Shown here piece after piece: positions 1-6,169 of a DNA stretch of 12,169 nt (within the stretch, counting starts at the first letter, position 1; each line of letters begins with the position of its first letter). The DNA comes from Desulfuromusa sp. (GTDB lineage: Bacteria > Desulfobacterota > Desulfuromonadia > Desulfuromonadales > Geopsychrobacteraceae), in the NCBI GenBank assembly GCA_030590745.1, contig JAUVCS010000009.1, positions 1-12,169 on the forward strand. The letters run 5' to 3'. The translations under genes were made by a program, and so were the position numbers. The notes below the pieces were generated by a model, which was not told the origin of the DNA, ran no database searches, and worked only from the letters and a program-made list of their open reading frames with translations.

Positions 1-202
1 AGAAGCTCCCGGTGGTACCGGTAGTCGTACCCTGGCACAGATTTGCGAGATGTATCAATTAAACCCGGATATCATTGTTCAGGGACTTGCAGAACGGAAT
101 ATTACTGCTGAACCTGGCCAAGCCATGAAGGAGATTGCAGCGGCCAATAGTATTGATCCCCATGCCGTGTATGCGGCGATCTATGCGTTGGCAAAGAGGT
201 AG
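1..202 (+). CDS. C-terminal fragment of an unidentified protein (5' end outside window)
   Basis: An open frame enters at base 2 and ends with TAG at 200-202, giving the last 66 residues. The fragment reads as two consecutive short helical units, one starting TLAQICEMYQLNPDIIVQGL and the next starting MKEIAAANSIDPHAVYAAIY. Each has the pattern 'hydrophobic helix, short turn, xxP, helix', joined by an ITAEPGQ linker. A similar C-terminal tail occurs, as I recall, on membrane-bound DUF4405/cytochrome b-like and ferredoxin-type proteins of Deltaproteobacteria; this is a recollection of family style, not a domain visible here. No cofactor motif or membrane segment is present in the visible part. 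It is the only + strand gene before the converging mazG-like/bcp/maoC operon. That it is a real coding end is fairly sure; its identity is not. Confidence 0.6.
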   Translation, partial: EAPGGTGSRTLAQICEMYQLNPDIIVQGLAERNITAEPGQAMKEIAAANSIDPHAVYAAIYALAKR

Positions 203-232
203 TTTTTAACGAAGAGGCGCTGAGCTGGAGAG

Positions 233-401
233 TCTAGTACTCTGTACACCCTAAACCTTCGCATCTTGCTTGTTCTTTTGAGCGTCAACTGCGTTGTGAC
301 TTCCGCTGTATAGCTCTGGCTATGCAGCGAAAATCACGCCTTGTTGGCCCTCAAAATTCCAGCGCAATATTGCGATAGTTTAAGATATCCAGAGCACTAG
401 A
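233..401. repeat. ~169-bp imperfect palindromic element A (REP/MITE-like)
   Basis: The two halves are imperfect reverse complements along almost the full length. The outer ends are TCTAGT at 233-238 and ACTAGA at 396-401. Just inside, CTCTG (240-244) pairs with CAGAG, and TAAAC with GTTTA. Further in, TCGCA (259-263) pairs with TGCGA, and TTTTGAG (276-282) with CTCAAAA. The centre is a strong hairpin: CGCTG/CAGCG (304-308/325-329) enclosing TATAGC-TCTG-GCTATG. There is no reading frame of note inside. It lies between the converging ends of the partial first gene and the maoC-like gene, a typical location for a non-coding repeat. Sequence alone cannot show copy number; the mobile or REP-like nature is inferred from symmetry, size and location. 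Confidence 0.7.
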
Positions 402-412
402 GAGAAAACCTG

Positions 413-455
413 AGTATTCCGGGGATATGTACTTGATACGTGTCCCCGGAATGCT
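413..455 (-). terminator. Intrinsic-terminator-like hairpin closing the mazG-like/bcp/maoC operon
   Basis: A perfect 10-bp stem ATTCCGGGGA (416-425) / TCCCCGGAAT (443-452) extends three more bases outward with one mismatch. On the minus strand it begins about 16 bases after the maoC stop codon and is followed by a modest T-rich run (TTTTCTCTC) a few bases later. The T-run is not ideal, but position and stem strength suit a terminator. It is separate from palindrome A next to it. Confidence 0.6.
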
Positions 456-470
456 GGAACAAACATCCCT

Positions 471-956
471 TTAAGGATAAAGCCTCGCCAGGAATTCTGC
501 ACTGCAGGCGGGTTTTTCTTCCCCATCAATATCAATTGTAATCAGATAGCAGATCTGTACTCCATTTTTGACCTTTTCGGCCGATTGAATGGTTGTCCTG
601 GCCCGAATCTTTACCCCAACCTTGACCGGAGCCGGAAAGCGTACCCGGTTCAGACCATAATTGACCCGGTATTGCATTCCCGGGTAGTTTTTCTGGAAAA
701 AATCGGGATGATTGCTTTCGGTCAGACAGGGGAGGAGCGATAGAGTCAGATAGCCGTGGGCAACCGTTGCCCCGTAGGGAGACTCTTTTTTTGCCCGTTC
801 GGGATCAATATGGATCCATTGTTGATCCCCCGTCACCTCAGCAAATTTATTAATCCGCTGTTGGTCAATTTCTAACCAGGGGCCGACATGCGTTTCCCGG
901 CTAATCTGTGGTTGCAAAAACTTGAGAAATTTTTCTATTTGCTGTGCTTGATCCAT
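471..956 (-). CDS. MaoC/NodN-like hydratase (hot-dog fold)
   Basis: A 161-residue single-domain protein of the MaoC dehydratase family, close in style to NodN-like proteins. These hydrate or dehydrate acyl-CoA or related thioesters in the cytoplasm. The family signature is clear: FAEVTGDQQWIHIDPERA, with the catalytic Asp (about D44) and His (about H49) five residues apart, then SPYGATVAHGYLTLSL. The later NYGLNRVRFPAPVKVG segment is typical of the NodN-like branch. The ATG at 954-956 was chosen over an in-frame TTG at 960-962 because AAGGA lies about 9 bases before the ATG but only about 3 bases before the TTG. The ATG lies 2 bases beyond the bcp stop codon, so translation is probably coupled. 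It is the last gene of a three-gene leftward operon. The exact substrate cannot be told from sequence. Confidence 0.9.
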   Translation of the reverse strand: MDQAQQIEKFLKFLQPQISRETHVGPWLEIDQQRINKFAEVTGDQQWIHIDPERAKKESPYGATVAHGYLTLSLLPCLTESNHPDFFQKNYPGMQYRVNYGLNRVRFPAPVKVGVKIRARTTIQSAEKVKNGVQICYLITIDIDGEEKPACSAEFLARLYP

Positions 957-958
957 GC

Positions 959-1426
959 TCAAAGTTCCTTCAAATATTCAAGAACCTGCTGGGGGTGATC
1001 TGCTGCTTTTCTTACTTTTGGCCAGTGTTTCAGTACCGTGCCATCGGTGTCAATCAGAACTGTTGAACGGATACAACCCATGGTCACTTTTCCATAGTTT
1101 TTCTTTTCTCCCCAGGCATCGTAGTCCTGCAACATAATCTTGTCCGGATCGGAGAGGAGGGTGAATGGCAGGTTGAATTTGCTGATGAATTTGTCGTGTG
1201 ACGCCAGACTGTCTTTGCTGACCCCGAGCAGGTTGATATCCATCGCCTGTAGCTCACCGAACATCTCACCGAAAGCACATGACTCTTTGGTGCAGCCAGA
1301 GGTGTTATCTTTAGGGTAAAAATAGATGATCAGCTTTTTATCGGCATAGTCCTGTAATGTATGTTCTCTGTTGTCACTTCCAGTCAGAGTAAAGTCTGGA
1401 GCGGCTTGCCCCTGATTAATTGCCAT
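959..1426 (-). CDS. bcp: Thioredoxin-dependent thiol peroxidase (Bcp/PrxQ peroxiredoxin)
   Basis: A 155-residue peroxiredoxin of the Bcp/PrxQ subfamily, which reduces H2O2 and organic hydroperoxides in the cytoplasm using thioredoxin. The N-terminus has the family pattern (GQAAPDFTLTGSDN), followed by YFYPKDNTSGCTKESCAF. This carries peroxidatic Cys45 and, five residues on, resolving Cys50: the atypical 2-Cys arrangement typical of this subfamily. GVSKDSLASHDKF and LPFTLLSDPD are further Bcp hallmarks, and the conserved active-site Arg is in GCIRSTVLID. Length matches the family. The start is supported by an AGGGAGG sequence 8-14 bases upstream. It sits 18 bases after the mazG-like gene and directly before the maoC-like gene, implying one transcript. 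Confidence 0.96.
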   Translation of the reverse strand: MAINQGQAAPDFTLTGSDNREHTLQDYADKKLIIYFYPKDNTSGCTKESCAFGEMFGELQAMDINLLGVSKDSLASHDKFISKFNLPFTLLSDPDKIMLQDYDAWGEKKNYGKVTMGCIRSTVLIDTDGTVLKHWPKVRKAADHPQQVLEYLKEL

Positions 1427-1444
1427 GGTTATTTCCTCCCTCGG

Positions 1445-1708
1445 TTAAGCAGATGATTCAAGCAGCTTGTTGAGTTTTTCAAGTTTCTTTTGCACCGATT
1501 CTTCAACCGCTTCAGTCCCAAACATCCAAGTCAACTGTCCCAGCATCAAGGTGACATCCGCGAGCTCATCGATAACGGCTTGCTGGTCAACTTTACCCCG
1601 CCTGAAATGCTTCAGTGCTGTAATCAGTTCGGCACATTCTTCAACCATTTGGTCGTATTGGGCATCTTCTCCCCATTTATCCAAAGTTGCCTGATAGAGT
1701 TGTTTCAT
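1445..1708 (-). CDS. MazG-like nucleotide pyrophosphohydrolase
   Basis: An 87-residue, all-helical protein of the MazG/dUTPase-like superfamily. The metal-binding signature is complete: EECAE (E23, E24, E27) in the first helix and DELADV (E48, D51) in the second, i.e. EExxE followed about 20 residues later by ExxD. These enzymes hydrolyse (d)NTPs to monophosphate and pyrophosphate, often as house-cleaning enzymes against damaged nucleotides. Which nucleotide this one prefers is unknown. It is a single short domain, unlike the two-domain E. coli MazG. It is first in the operon with bcp, and the combination of nucleotide sanitation and peroxide removal would suit an oxidative-stress role, though that is inference. 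Ribosome binding is weak: only AAAGG about 12 bases before the ATG. Confidence 0.88.
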   Translation of the reverse strand: MKQLYQATLDKWGEDAQYDQMVEECAELITALKHFRRGKVDQQAVIDELADVTLMLGQLTWMFGTEAVEESVQKKLEKLNKLLESSA

Positions 1709-1723
1709 TTGTATAGATAGCCT

Positions 1724-1752
1724 TTGTTATTTGGGAAAATCAAGCATGTAAA
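1724..1752 (-). promoter_or_regulatory. Possible promoter of the mazG-like/bcp/maoC operon
   Basis: On the minus strand, TTTACA (1752-1747; five of six bases of the -35 consensus) is followed after exactly 17 bases by TAACAA (1729-1724), a poor -10 match. It lies directly after the gntR terminator and before the operon's first gene, where a promoter is needed. The weak -10 keeps this tentative. Confidence 0.25.
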
Positions 1753-1753
1753 C

Positions 1754-1780
1754 AAAAAAGGCTGCCAATTAAGCAGCCTT
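1754..1780 (-). terminator. Rho-independent terminator of the gntR-type gene
   Basis: On the minus strand a perfect 8-bp stem, AAGGCTGC / GCAGCCTT (1780-1773 and 1765-1758), with a 7-base loop is followed directly by a run of T (1759-1754). It lies 22 bases after the stop codon of the GntR-family gene, so it separates that gene from the mazG-like operon. Confidence 0.88.
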
Positions 1781-1802
1781 ATTAAAATAAATACGGGGAA
1801 AA

Positions 1803-2540
1803 TCAGGCAGTTTCTGATTGTTCTTTTTGGAGGAAGATTGCCAGTTTTTCTTCAACCAGAGTCAGATGTTTTTGCATCCAGTCACGAGCCCGTTCCGGGT
1901 CGCCGGCTTCGATGGCCTCCAGTATTTCACGATGATGATTGAGGAGCAGTTCGATGTAACCTTCTTTGCTGTAGAACTCGCCCAATGCAACCATGATAGT
2001 GGTCTGAAACAACTTTTGAACAGTGTTAAGAATGTGTACCTGGAGAGTATTGTGGCTCGCGGCGGTGATTGCTAAATGGAACTGAAAATCGATCTCTGGA
2101 TCCCAGCCACCTTTTTGAGCCTGCTCTTCCATGATTTTATAAAGTTCTCGCAGCCGATCAAGCTCTGGTTTTTGAGCACGCTTGGCAGCTAAATACGCAG
2201 ACCAGGTTTCCAGTCCCAAACGGACTTCTGCCAGAGCATGCAGCATCCGTGGGTCACGCCGTTCAACCATATTTGCCAGTGGGTCAGCCATGGTGACATC
2301 TGCCAGTGAGCGGACAAAAGTGCCGCCACCCTGCCGTGATTCAAGAAACCCCATTGCCTCAAGAACCATAATGGCCTCTCTGACTGAAGGGCGACTCACC
2401 CCTAAGAAAGTTGCCAACTCACGTTCTGATGGAATTCGCTGGCCGGGGCCAAGGTCGCCTCGAGAAATCAGCTCTTTGATCTGGTTAACAATCTCTTCAG
2501 AGAGTTTTTTGGGACGGATTGGTTTAAACACTGTGGTCAT
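1803..2540 (-). CDS. GntR-family transcriptional regulator, FadR subfamily (FCD domain)
   Basis: A 245-residue DNA-binding regulator. Residues about 10-78 form the GntR winged helix-turn-helix: GPGQRIPSERELATFLGVSR, then PSVREAIMVLEAMGFLESRQ and GGGTFV. Residues about 95-235 form an all-helical FCD ligand-binding domain. Its metal-site pattern is present, with D151 and H155 in DFQFHLAI, a His in NHHREI (202-203) and H225 in QKHLTLVEE. Members sense small carboxylic acids such as pyruvate, lactate, glycolate or gluconate; the ligand here is unknown, because no catabolic gene adjoins it. The ribosome binding site (GGAGA) lies 7-11 bases before the ATG. A TGGTAA...TTACCA dyad 20-37 bases upstream is a likely operator, so autoregulation is probable. 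The gene is monocistronic: upstream is the unrelated response regulator and downstream its own terminator. Confidence 0.94.
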   Translation of the reverse strand: MTTVFKPIRPKKLSEEIVNQIKELISRGDLGPGQRIPSERELATFLGVSRPSVREAIMVLEAMGFLESRQGGGTFVRSLADVTMADPLANMVERRDPRMLHALAEVRLGLETWSAYLAAKRAQKPELDRLRELYKIMEEQAQKGGWDPEIDFQFHLAITAASHNTLQVHILNTVQKLFQTTIMVALGEFYSKEGYIELLLNHHREILEAIEAGDPERARDWMQKHLTLVEEKLAIFLQKEQSETA

Positions 2541-2559
2541 ATAAGTTCTCCATTGTCTG

Positions 2560-2577
2560 TGGTAAGACCTTTTACCA
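2560..2577 (-). promoter_or_regulatory. Predicted operator of the FadR-type GntR regulator
   Basis: The dyad TGGTAAGACCTTTTACCA has perfect TGGTAA/TTACCA arms. A second, nested partial dyad, TGGTAAGACC, resembles the TGGT-N3-ACCA boxes bound by PdhR/LldR-type FadR-subfamily regulators. It lies 20-37 bases upstream of the gntR-type start codon, where a bound protein would block its own transcription. The arms and position are seen directly; recognition by this protein is inferred. Confidence 0.6.
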
Positions 2578-2697
2578 TGGCAATAGATTTAAGACAAGAA
2601 GAGGGGGGTAGAATTTCCTGAAAAAGGGACTTGAAACTCTTTCAAAGTTAAAGTAAATCTGAAAACAAAAACTAACCGTGGCGGTCGGACCAGTTGC

Positions 2698-3453
2698 TTA
2701 CTCCTTAGCTTTGTGGGTACGTCGAAAACGTTTAAACCAACTTTGAAATTCTTTCTCTTCGCTCTCCATTTCAAAAGCATTAATCAGTCCCCGGGCAATA
2801 GATACCGCAACGGCACGATTACGCAGATTGAATGATTCGCCAAATTTTTCACTTTGAAACTGTTCCTGATCGATAGCAAGCTTGTTGTAGAGGGAATTGA
2901 GCCGACTTTGTATCCCCCGGCGTGACAGGTAGCGACGTTGGGCAATTAAGTTGTCGGTTAACCCCAGTGAAATATCAAGGAGCGCTTCATATTCAATATC
3001 CGACAGGGCTGTCAAACTGTGACCTGCACGTCCCTGCACTTTTCTCACTTCCGGGGCGATCCAGCACTGCTCATCCAAGAGGACAGTACGAATTGCAGAG
3101 GCAATTCGTTCTCTGGGACTCGACTTTAGAATATAGCCATAGACGGTCTCGGGAGGGACAATTTTAACCAGAGCCCGGACATACATTTCGTCTTTAAATT
3201 GGCTCCAGAAAACGATTCGTGCTTGTGGTTGTTGTTCCCAGAGTTTTTGGGCAAAATCAATCCCGTTCATTTCGGGCATTTGAATATCGCTGATAACCAG
3301 AGGATTACTGCGTGATAAACCTATCTCCAGGGCGCTGCTACCATTGGGAGCTCGAGTAACATTGACCGGTTCTTCCCACTCATTAAGTAATTGTTTGAGA
3401 AACTCAAAATCTTTTGGATTGTCTTCGGCGATAAGAATATCCAGGGGCTGCAT
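2698..3453 (-). CDS. NarL/LuxR-like response regulator with a divergent HTH
   Basis: A 251-residue protein. Residues 1-125 are a receiver domain: acidic pair E10/D11, phospho-acceptor D56 in ISDIQMPEMNG, S84 at the Thr/Ser switch position and K110 in YILKSSP. Residues about 148-195 align with the LuxR/GerE helix-turn-helix (LTALSDIEYEALLDISLGLT, then SRRGIQSRLNSLYNKL). However, the usual conserved residues are altered: SNKEIA is replaced by TDNLIA and the TVKxH recognition helix by RGIQSR. A ~55-residue tail rich in charged and basic residues follows, which is unusual for the family. It is 76 bases downstream of the NarX-like kinase gene, on the same strand, so the two form a two-component pair. 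GAGGAG lies 5 bases before the start codon. The regulated genes are unknown. Confidence 0.88.
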   Translation of the reverse strand: MQPLDILIAEDNPKDFEFLKQLLNEWEEPVNVTRAPNGSSALEIGLSRSNPLVISDIQMPEMNGIDFAQKLWEQQPQARIVFWSQFKDEMYVRALVKIVPPETVYGYILKSSPRERIASAIRTVLLDEQCWIAPEVRKVQGRAGHSLTALSDIEYEALLDISLGLTDNLIAQRRYLSRRGIQSRLNSLYNKLAIDQEQFQSEKFGESFNLRNRAVAVSIARGLINAFEMESEEKEFQSWFKRFRRTHKAKE

Positions 3454-3480
3454 GTCATCTCCTCAATTTCATTCAGTGAT

Positions 3481-3500
3481 TTTAAATGTAGAAATTTAAA
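3481..3500. repeat. Short AT-rich inverted repeat between the kinase and regulator genes
   Basis: TTTAAAT and ATTTAAA are perfect 7-base arms around a 6-base loop in the 76-base spacer between the NarX-like kinase stop and the regulator's ribosome binding site. It has no T-run, so it is not a terminator. It might be an mRNA hairpin or a protein-binding dyad; the arms are short and AT-rich, so chance is possible. Confidence 0.35.
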
Positions 3501-3529
3501 CTGTTCTCTCCCGACGTTCCAGATGGAGG

Positions 3530-4897
3530 TCAAATATGCAGGGTCAGCTCAAAGCGGGTGCCAGTGGAGAACCGTGATGGTTTCCAGCTGACTTTCGCAG
3601 TGATAGCCTTGGCCCGTTCACGAATATTATTTAATCCGCGCCCGCTGTCACGGTTGTCCAGATCGGAGATCCCTTTTCCATTGTCTTCTACTGAGAGAAT
3701 AAGTACTTCCTCGCGCAGCTCCAGATTGACTTCGTAGCGACTTGCAGTGGCATGTTTGATAACATTTTGAATCGCCTCAATCGCAATTCGATAGAGTGCC
3801 AATTGTTTGACCCGATCAAGGTTTAGATGGCCCACCTGTGGATCGATATAGAGGTGATATTCGGGCAGATTGTCGGCATAGAAATATTGTTCCAGGTGGG
3901 CTTCTATGGCCGCGCCAAGACCGAGAATGTCGAGGGTTTGCGGATGCAGGTTATTCATGATATCACGCAGGTTGGCAATGGCCCGCTCCAGCTCTTCCTC
4001 CAACTTCTCAGTTTTTGCCAGCACTGTCTTATCCACAGTCTCTGCCGATAAGCTCTGTAATCCCCGTAAAATGGTAGAAAGATCAGAGAGTGATTGATCA
4101 TGCAGATCCATGGCAATTCTGCGTCGCTCTTCTTCGGCACCCTCAAGCAGCTTTTCTGTCCCAACCACCTGAATCAACCGTTTAGTCATACGGTTGATTG
4201 AGACTGCCAGAGTATCCAGTTCATCACGGATATGATCTGGTGCCGGAGGTAATTCCAGTTTGCCATCGGCGATACGGACAGCATTGCGAGAAAGGGACTG
4301 AATCCGGTTAAGGATCCGGCGACTGAAATAGCCGGCAATCAACAGGCCAAGCACGATGGCCAGAATCAGAACCGACATAGAGACAAGTGCGGTTCGTTCA
4401 ACCAGTTGATGGATATCCTGCTCGTGGGCCAGGCGTAATCTGTTGCGGTGGAACTGGGTAATATTGGAAATAGCTGAAAGTTCTGTTCTGAAGCGGGCAA
4501 AAGATTCTGCCGTCTTTTCCAGGCGGGGGCTGTCTGCAGGGTTGAGCTCCTCCGCCAGAGTCAATACACGGGATATCTGCCCGGATTCTTTGAGGGGACC
4601 GAATGGTTTTAACCGCCCGATTGCGTCAAATAGCCGTTCGTAGAGATCAGATACCAGTGCCATCTCTTCAGGTGAAGCCATACCGGTATGTTGCATACTT
4701 CGGAGCAGCAGGTGCAACCGTCTGGCAGCCATGTCTGCTTCTGCCAGGGCTACAAAAGTTGTACCGATGGCTTTAGCTTCCTGACGCTTGGCAGATAAAT
4801 CCCAGTAGGTATACTGCATAAAGGCAAGCAACAGAATCAGCAGAACCAGAATCGTTGCCGGTGCGAGAAGAACTTGTTGTTTAACGGTTATTCGCAT
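3530..4897 (-). CDS. NarX/DegS-type sensor histidine kinase (HAMP, HisKA_3, HATPase)
   Basis: A 455-residue inner-membrane kinase with a standard layout. A first membrane helix (about 9-30) is followed by a helical ~135-residue extracytoplasmic sensor region. A second helix (about 170-190) leads into a HAMP linker (about 191-243). The HisKA_3 dimerisation helix has the phospho-acceptor His266 in EERRRIAMDLHDQSLSDLST. The HATPase domain (about 365-455) shows an N-box (EAIQNVIKHA), a G1 box (VEDNGKGIS) and a G2 box (DSGRGLNNIRERA). All catalytic motifs look intact. The sensor region has no Cys, haem or recognisable ligand motif, so the signal is unknown. It is the upstream partner of the response regulator at 2698-3453. 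Ribosome binding before the ATG is weak (TTAGG at 9-13 bases). It lies 84 bases after a strong terminator, so it should have its own promoter. Confidence 0.93.
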   Translation of the reverse strand: MRITVKQQVLLAPATILVLLILLLAFMQYTYWDLSAKRQEAKAIGTTFVALAEADMAARRLHLLLRSMQHTGMASPEEMALVSDLYERLFDAIGRLKPFGPLKESGQISRVLTLAEELNPADSPRLEKTAESFARFRTELSAISNITQFHRNRLRLAHEQDIHQLVERTALVSMSVLILAIVLGLLIAGYFSRRILNRIQSLSRNAVRIADGKLELPPAPDHIRDELDTLAVSINRMTKRLIQVVGTEKLLEGAEEERRRIAMDLHDQSLSDLSTILRGLQSLSAETVDKTVLAKTEKLEEELERAIANLRDIMNNLHPQTLDILGLGAAIEAHLEQYFYADNLPEYHLYIDPQVGHLNLDRVKQLALYRIAIEAIQNVIKHATASRYEVNLELREEVLILSVEDNGKGISDLDNRDSGRGLNNIRERAKAITAKVSWKPSRFSTGTRFELTLHI

Positions 4898-4981
4898 TTG
4901 AGCAACCTAACACGTCCAGTTTGATCTTGCACTGTGCAGATGCGCACCTAGATGTTTTTATATTGAAGGGGGGAGTTTGAT

Positions 4982-5025
4982 AAAAAAAGCCCCAAAGACC
5001 TGGAGGGGGGGTAGGTCTTCGGGGC
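4982..5025 (-). terminator. Strong intrinsic terminator with a C-rich loop
   Basis: On the minus strand, GCCCCGAAGACCT and AGGTCTTTGGGGC pair with one mismatch over 13 bases (5025-5013 with 5001-4989), followed by seven T (4988-4982). The loop, ACCCCCCCTCC, is nearly pure C and contains CCTCC. The hairpin lies about 110 bases after the HisKA kinase stop codon and ahead of the NarX-like kinase. A second hairpin, TGAGAC/GTCTCA (5027-5032/5043-5048), sits directly upstream of it. The rest of the spacer up to 5135 is very AT-rich, with no reading frame. It may end the kinase transcript or a separate small RNA. Confidence 0.88.
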
Positions 5026-5135
5026 ATGAGACCTTCAAGAAAGTCTCAACTAAAACTTACATGATTTTGTCAAAAAAGTGAACCCCTAATTGCTAAATTT
5101 TTAAAATTGATTTTCAAATGATAAAAAAACAAATC

Positions 5136-6053
5136 TCATTTTTCCTGCAGTAAGGGGAGAGTCACTGTAAATTTACTTCCTTGAGCGATGCTTGAACTTA
5201 CAGTGATCGACCCTGCATGTGCATTGACGATCCATTTAACAATAGCCAAGCCCAGTCCCGAACCACCATCATTTCTATTTCTGGTTTTATCGACCCGATA
5301 GAAACGGTCAAAGATAATATCCAGATGCTCACTGTCAATGCCGATACCGGTATCGCTGATGGTAATAGCAACGTTATTGTCATTTAAAATCAGTTCGACA
5401 GTAACGGAGCCCCCTTCCGGCGTGTATTTTATGGCATTTGTCAATAAATTGAGAAAAACCTGTCGTAGTCGAAAACTATCAGCATTCAGGATAATCTGTT
5501 CATCAGGGCAAAGCAAATCAACTTTTATATTCTTAGCCGTCGCCAGTAACTGTGCCTGATGGTGAAGTTCAATGATAAATTCCACCAGGGAGAGAGGTTC
5601 CATCTTTAACGGAATTTCACCCATATCACTTTTAGACAGGAGCAAAAGATCTTCAATCAGATAGCTCATGCGACTGATCTCTTCAAGATTTGATTCCAGA
5701 ACGTTTATCAGTTCTTTTTGATCTCTGTCATTCCTTAGTGCAAGTTCAGTTTCTCCACGGAGAATGGTCAGGGGGGTCCGCAACTCGTGGGTGACATCAG
5801 CTGAAAATTGTCGGGCGCGGCAGAGGTTGTCGGCGCGGCGAGCCATCAAACTGTTATAGCTGTGAGCCAGTTTTTTAATCTCAAGCTCAGTGCTCTCTAT
5901 CACTTCGAATATTGGCGGTGAAAGTTCAGAGTTGGTCTGATCCATTAATTGAGTTAAGCGTTGGATTTCCCCAAGATTTTTGTTTCTCGCCTTGCGTTGT
6001 AAAATCACCCAAGCGGCAAGGATGAAAAGTCCCAATAAAAAGATAATCAACAT
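5136..6053 (-). CDS. Sensor histidine kinase (HisKA) lacking the usual N-terminal sensor region
   Basis: A 305-residue kinase that starts directly with one membrane helix (about 1-19). It continues with a HAMP-like linker (about 20-75), a HisKA domain with phospho-acceptor His89 in FSADVTHELRTPLTILRGE, and a complete HATPase domain. That domain shows N206 in FLNLLTNAIKYTPEGG, D234 in ISDTGIGID, an F-box FDRFYRVDKTR and G-rich GGSGLGLAIVKWIVNAHAG. OmpR-paired kinases of this type are usually about 450-480 residues, with a first helix and periplasmic domain before this point; both are absent here. The frame stays open for 14 codons upstream of the ATG to a TAG at 6098-6096, but contains no start codon. 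Ribosome binding is poor (GGATCC). It follows the OmpR-type regulator by 116 bases on the same strand, with a strong terminator between them. It may be a 5'-truncated gene or a minimal single-helix kinase. Confidence 0.9.
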   Translation of the reverse strand: MLIIFLLGLFILAAWVILQRKARNKNLGEIQRLTQLMDQTNSELSPPIFEVIESTELEIKKLAHSYNSLMARRADNLCRARQFSADVTHELRTPLTILRGETELALRNDRDQKELINVLESNLEEISRMSYLIEDLLLLSKSDMGEIPLKMEPLSLVEFIIELHHQAQLLATAKNIKVDLLCPDEQIILNADSFRLRQVFLNLLTNAIKYTPEGGSVTVELILNDNNVAITISDTGIGIDSEHLDIIFDRFYRVDKTRNRNDGGSGLGLAIVKWIVNAHAGSITVSSSIAQGSKFTVTLPLLQEK

Positions 6054-6079
6054 GTGGATCCATGATCGGTTGGTTGGTG

Positions 6080-6148
6080 AAAAAAATTGCCTCCCCTACA
6101 CAGAACCAATTCGAGACAATACAGGTTCCAGTGGGGGAGGCGTTTTTT
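6080..6148. terminator. Bidirectional intrinsic terminator between the regulator and the HisKA kinase
   Basis: GCCTCCCC...AGAACC (6089-6107) pairs with GGTTCC...GGGGAGGC (6124-6141) around a 16-base loop, with only a small internal mismatch. The right side is followed by six T (6143-6148) and the left side is preceded by a run of seven A (6080-6086), so the hairpin carries a U-tract in both directions. On the minus strand it begins 22 bases past the response-regulator stop and ends 27 bases before the kinase start. This is an unexpected location inside a presumed two-component operon. Confidence 0.85.
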
Positions 6149-6169
6149 CAGCTGGGGACGACGTTGCAA

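Noticed and set aside
957..962. TTG start for the MaoC/NodN-like gene
   Set aside because: The AAGGA sequence is too close to the TTG and well spaced for the ATG three bases after it (954-956).
1445..1708. MazG-like gene as the toxin-antitoxin-associated MazG of E. coli
   Set aside because: It is a short single-domain protein with no mazEF genes nearby. Its neighbours are bcp and a maoC-like gene, so a house-cleaning role is more likely.
2661..2694. Weak hairpin plus TTTTTGTTTT (minus strand) after the LuxR-like response regulator
   Set aside because: Only short interrupted stems (ACT/AGT and CCG/CGG) can be formed. The T-rich run fits a terminator, but the stem is too weak to annotate.
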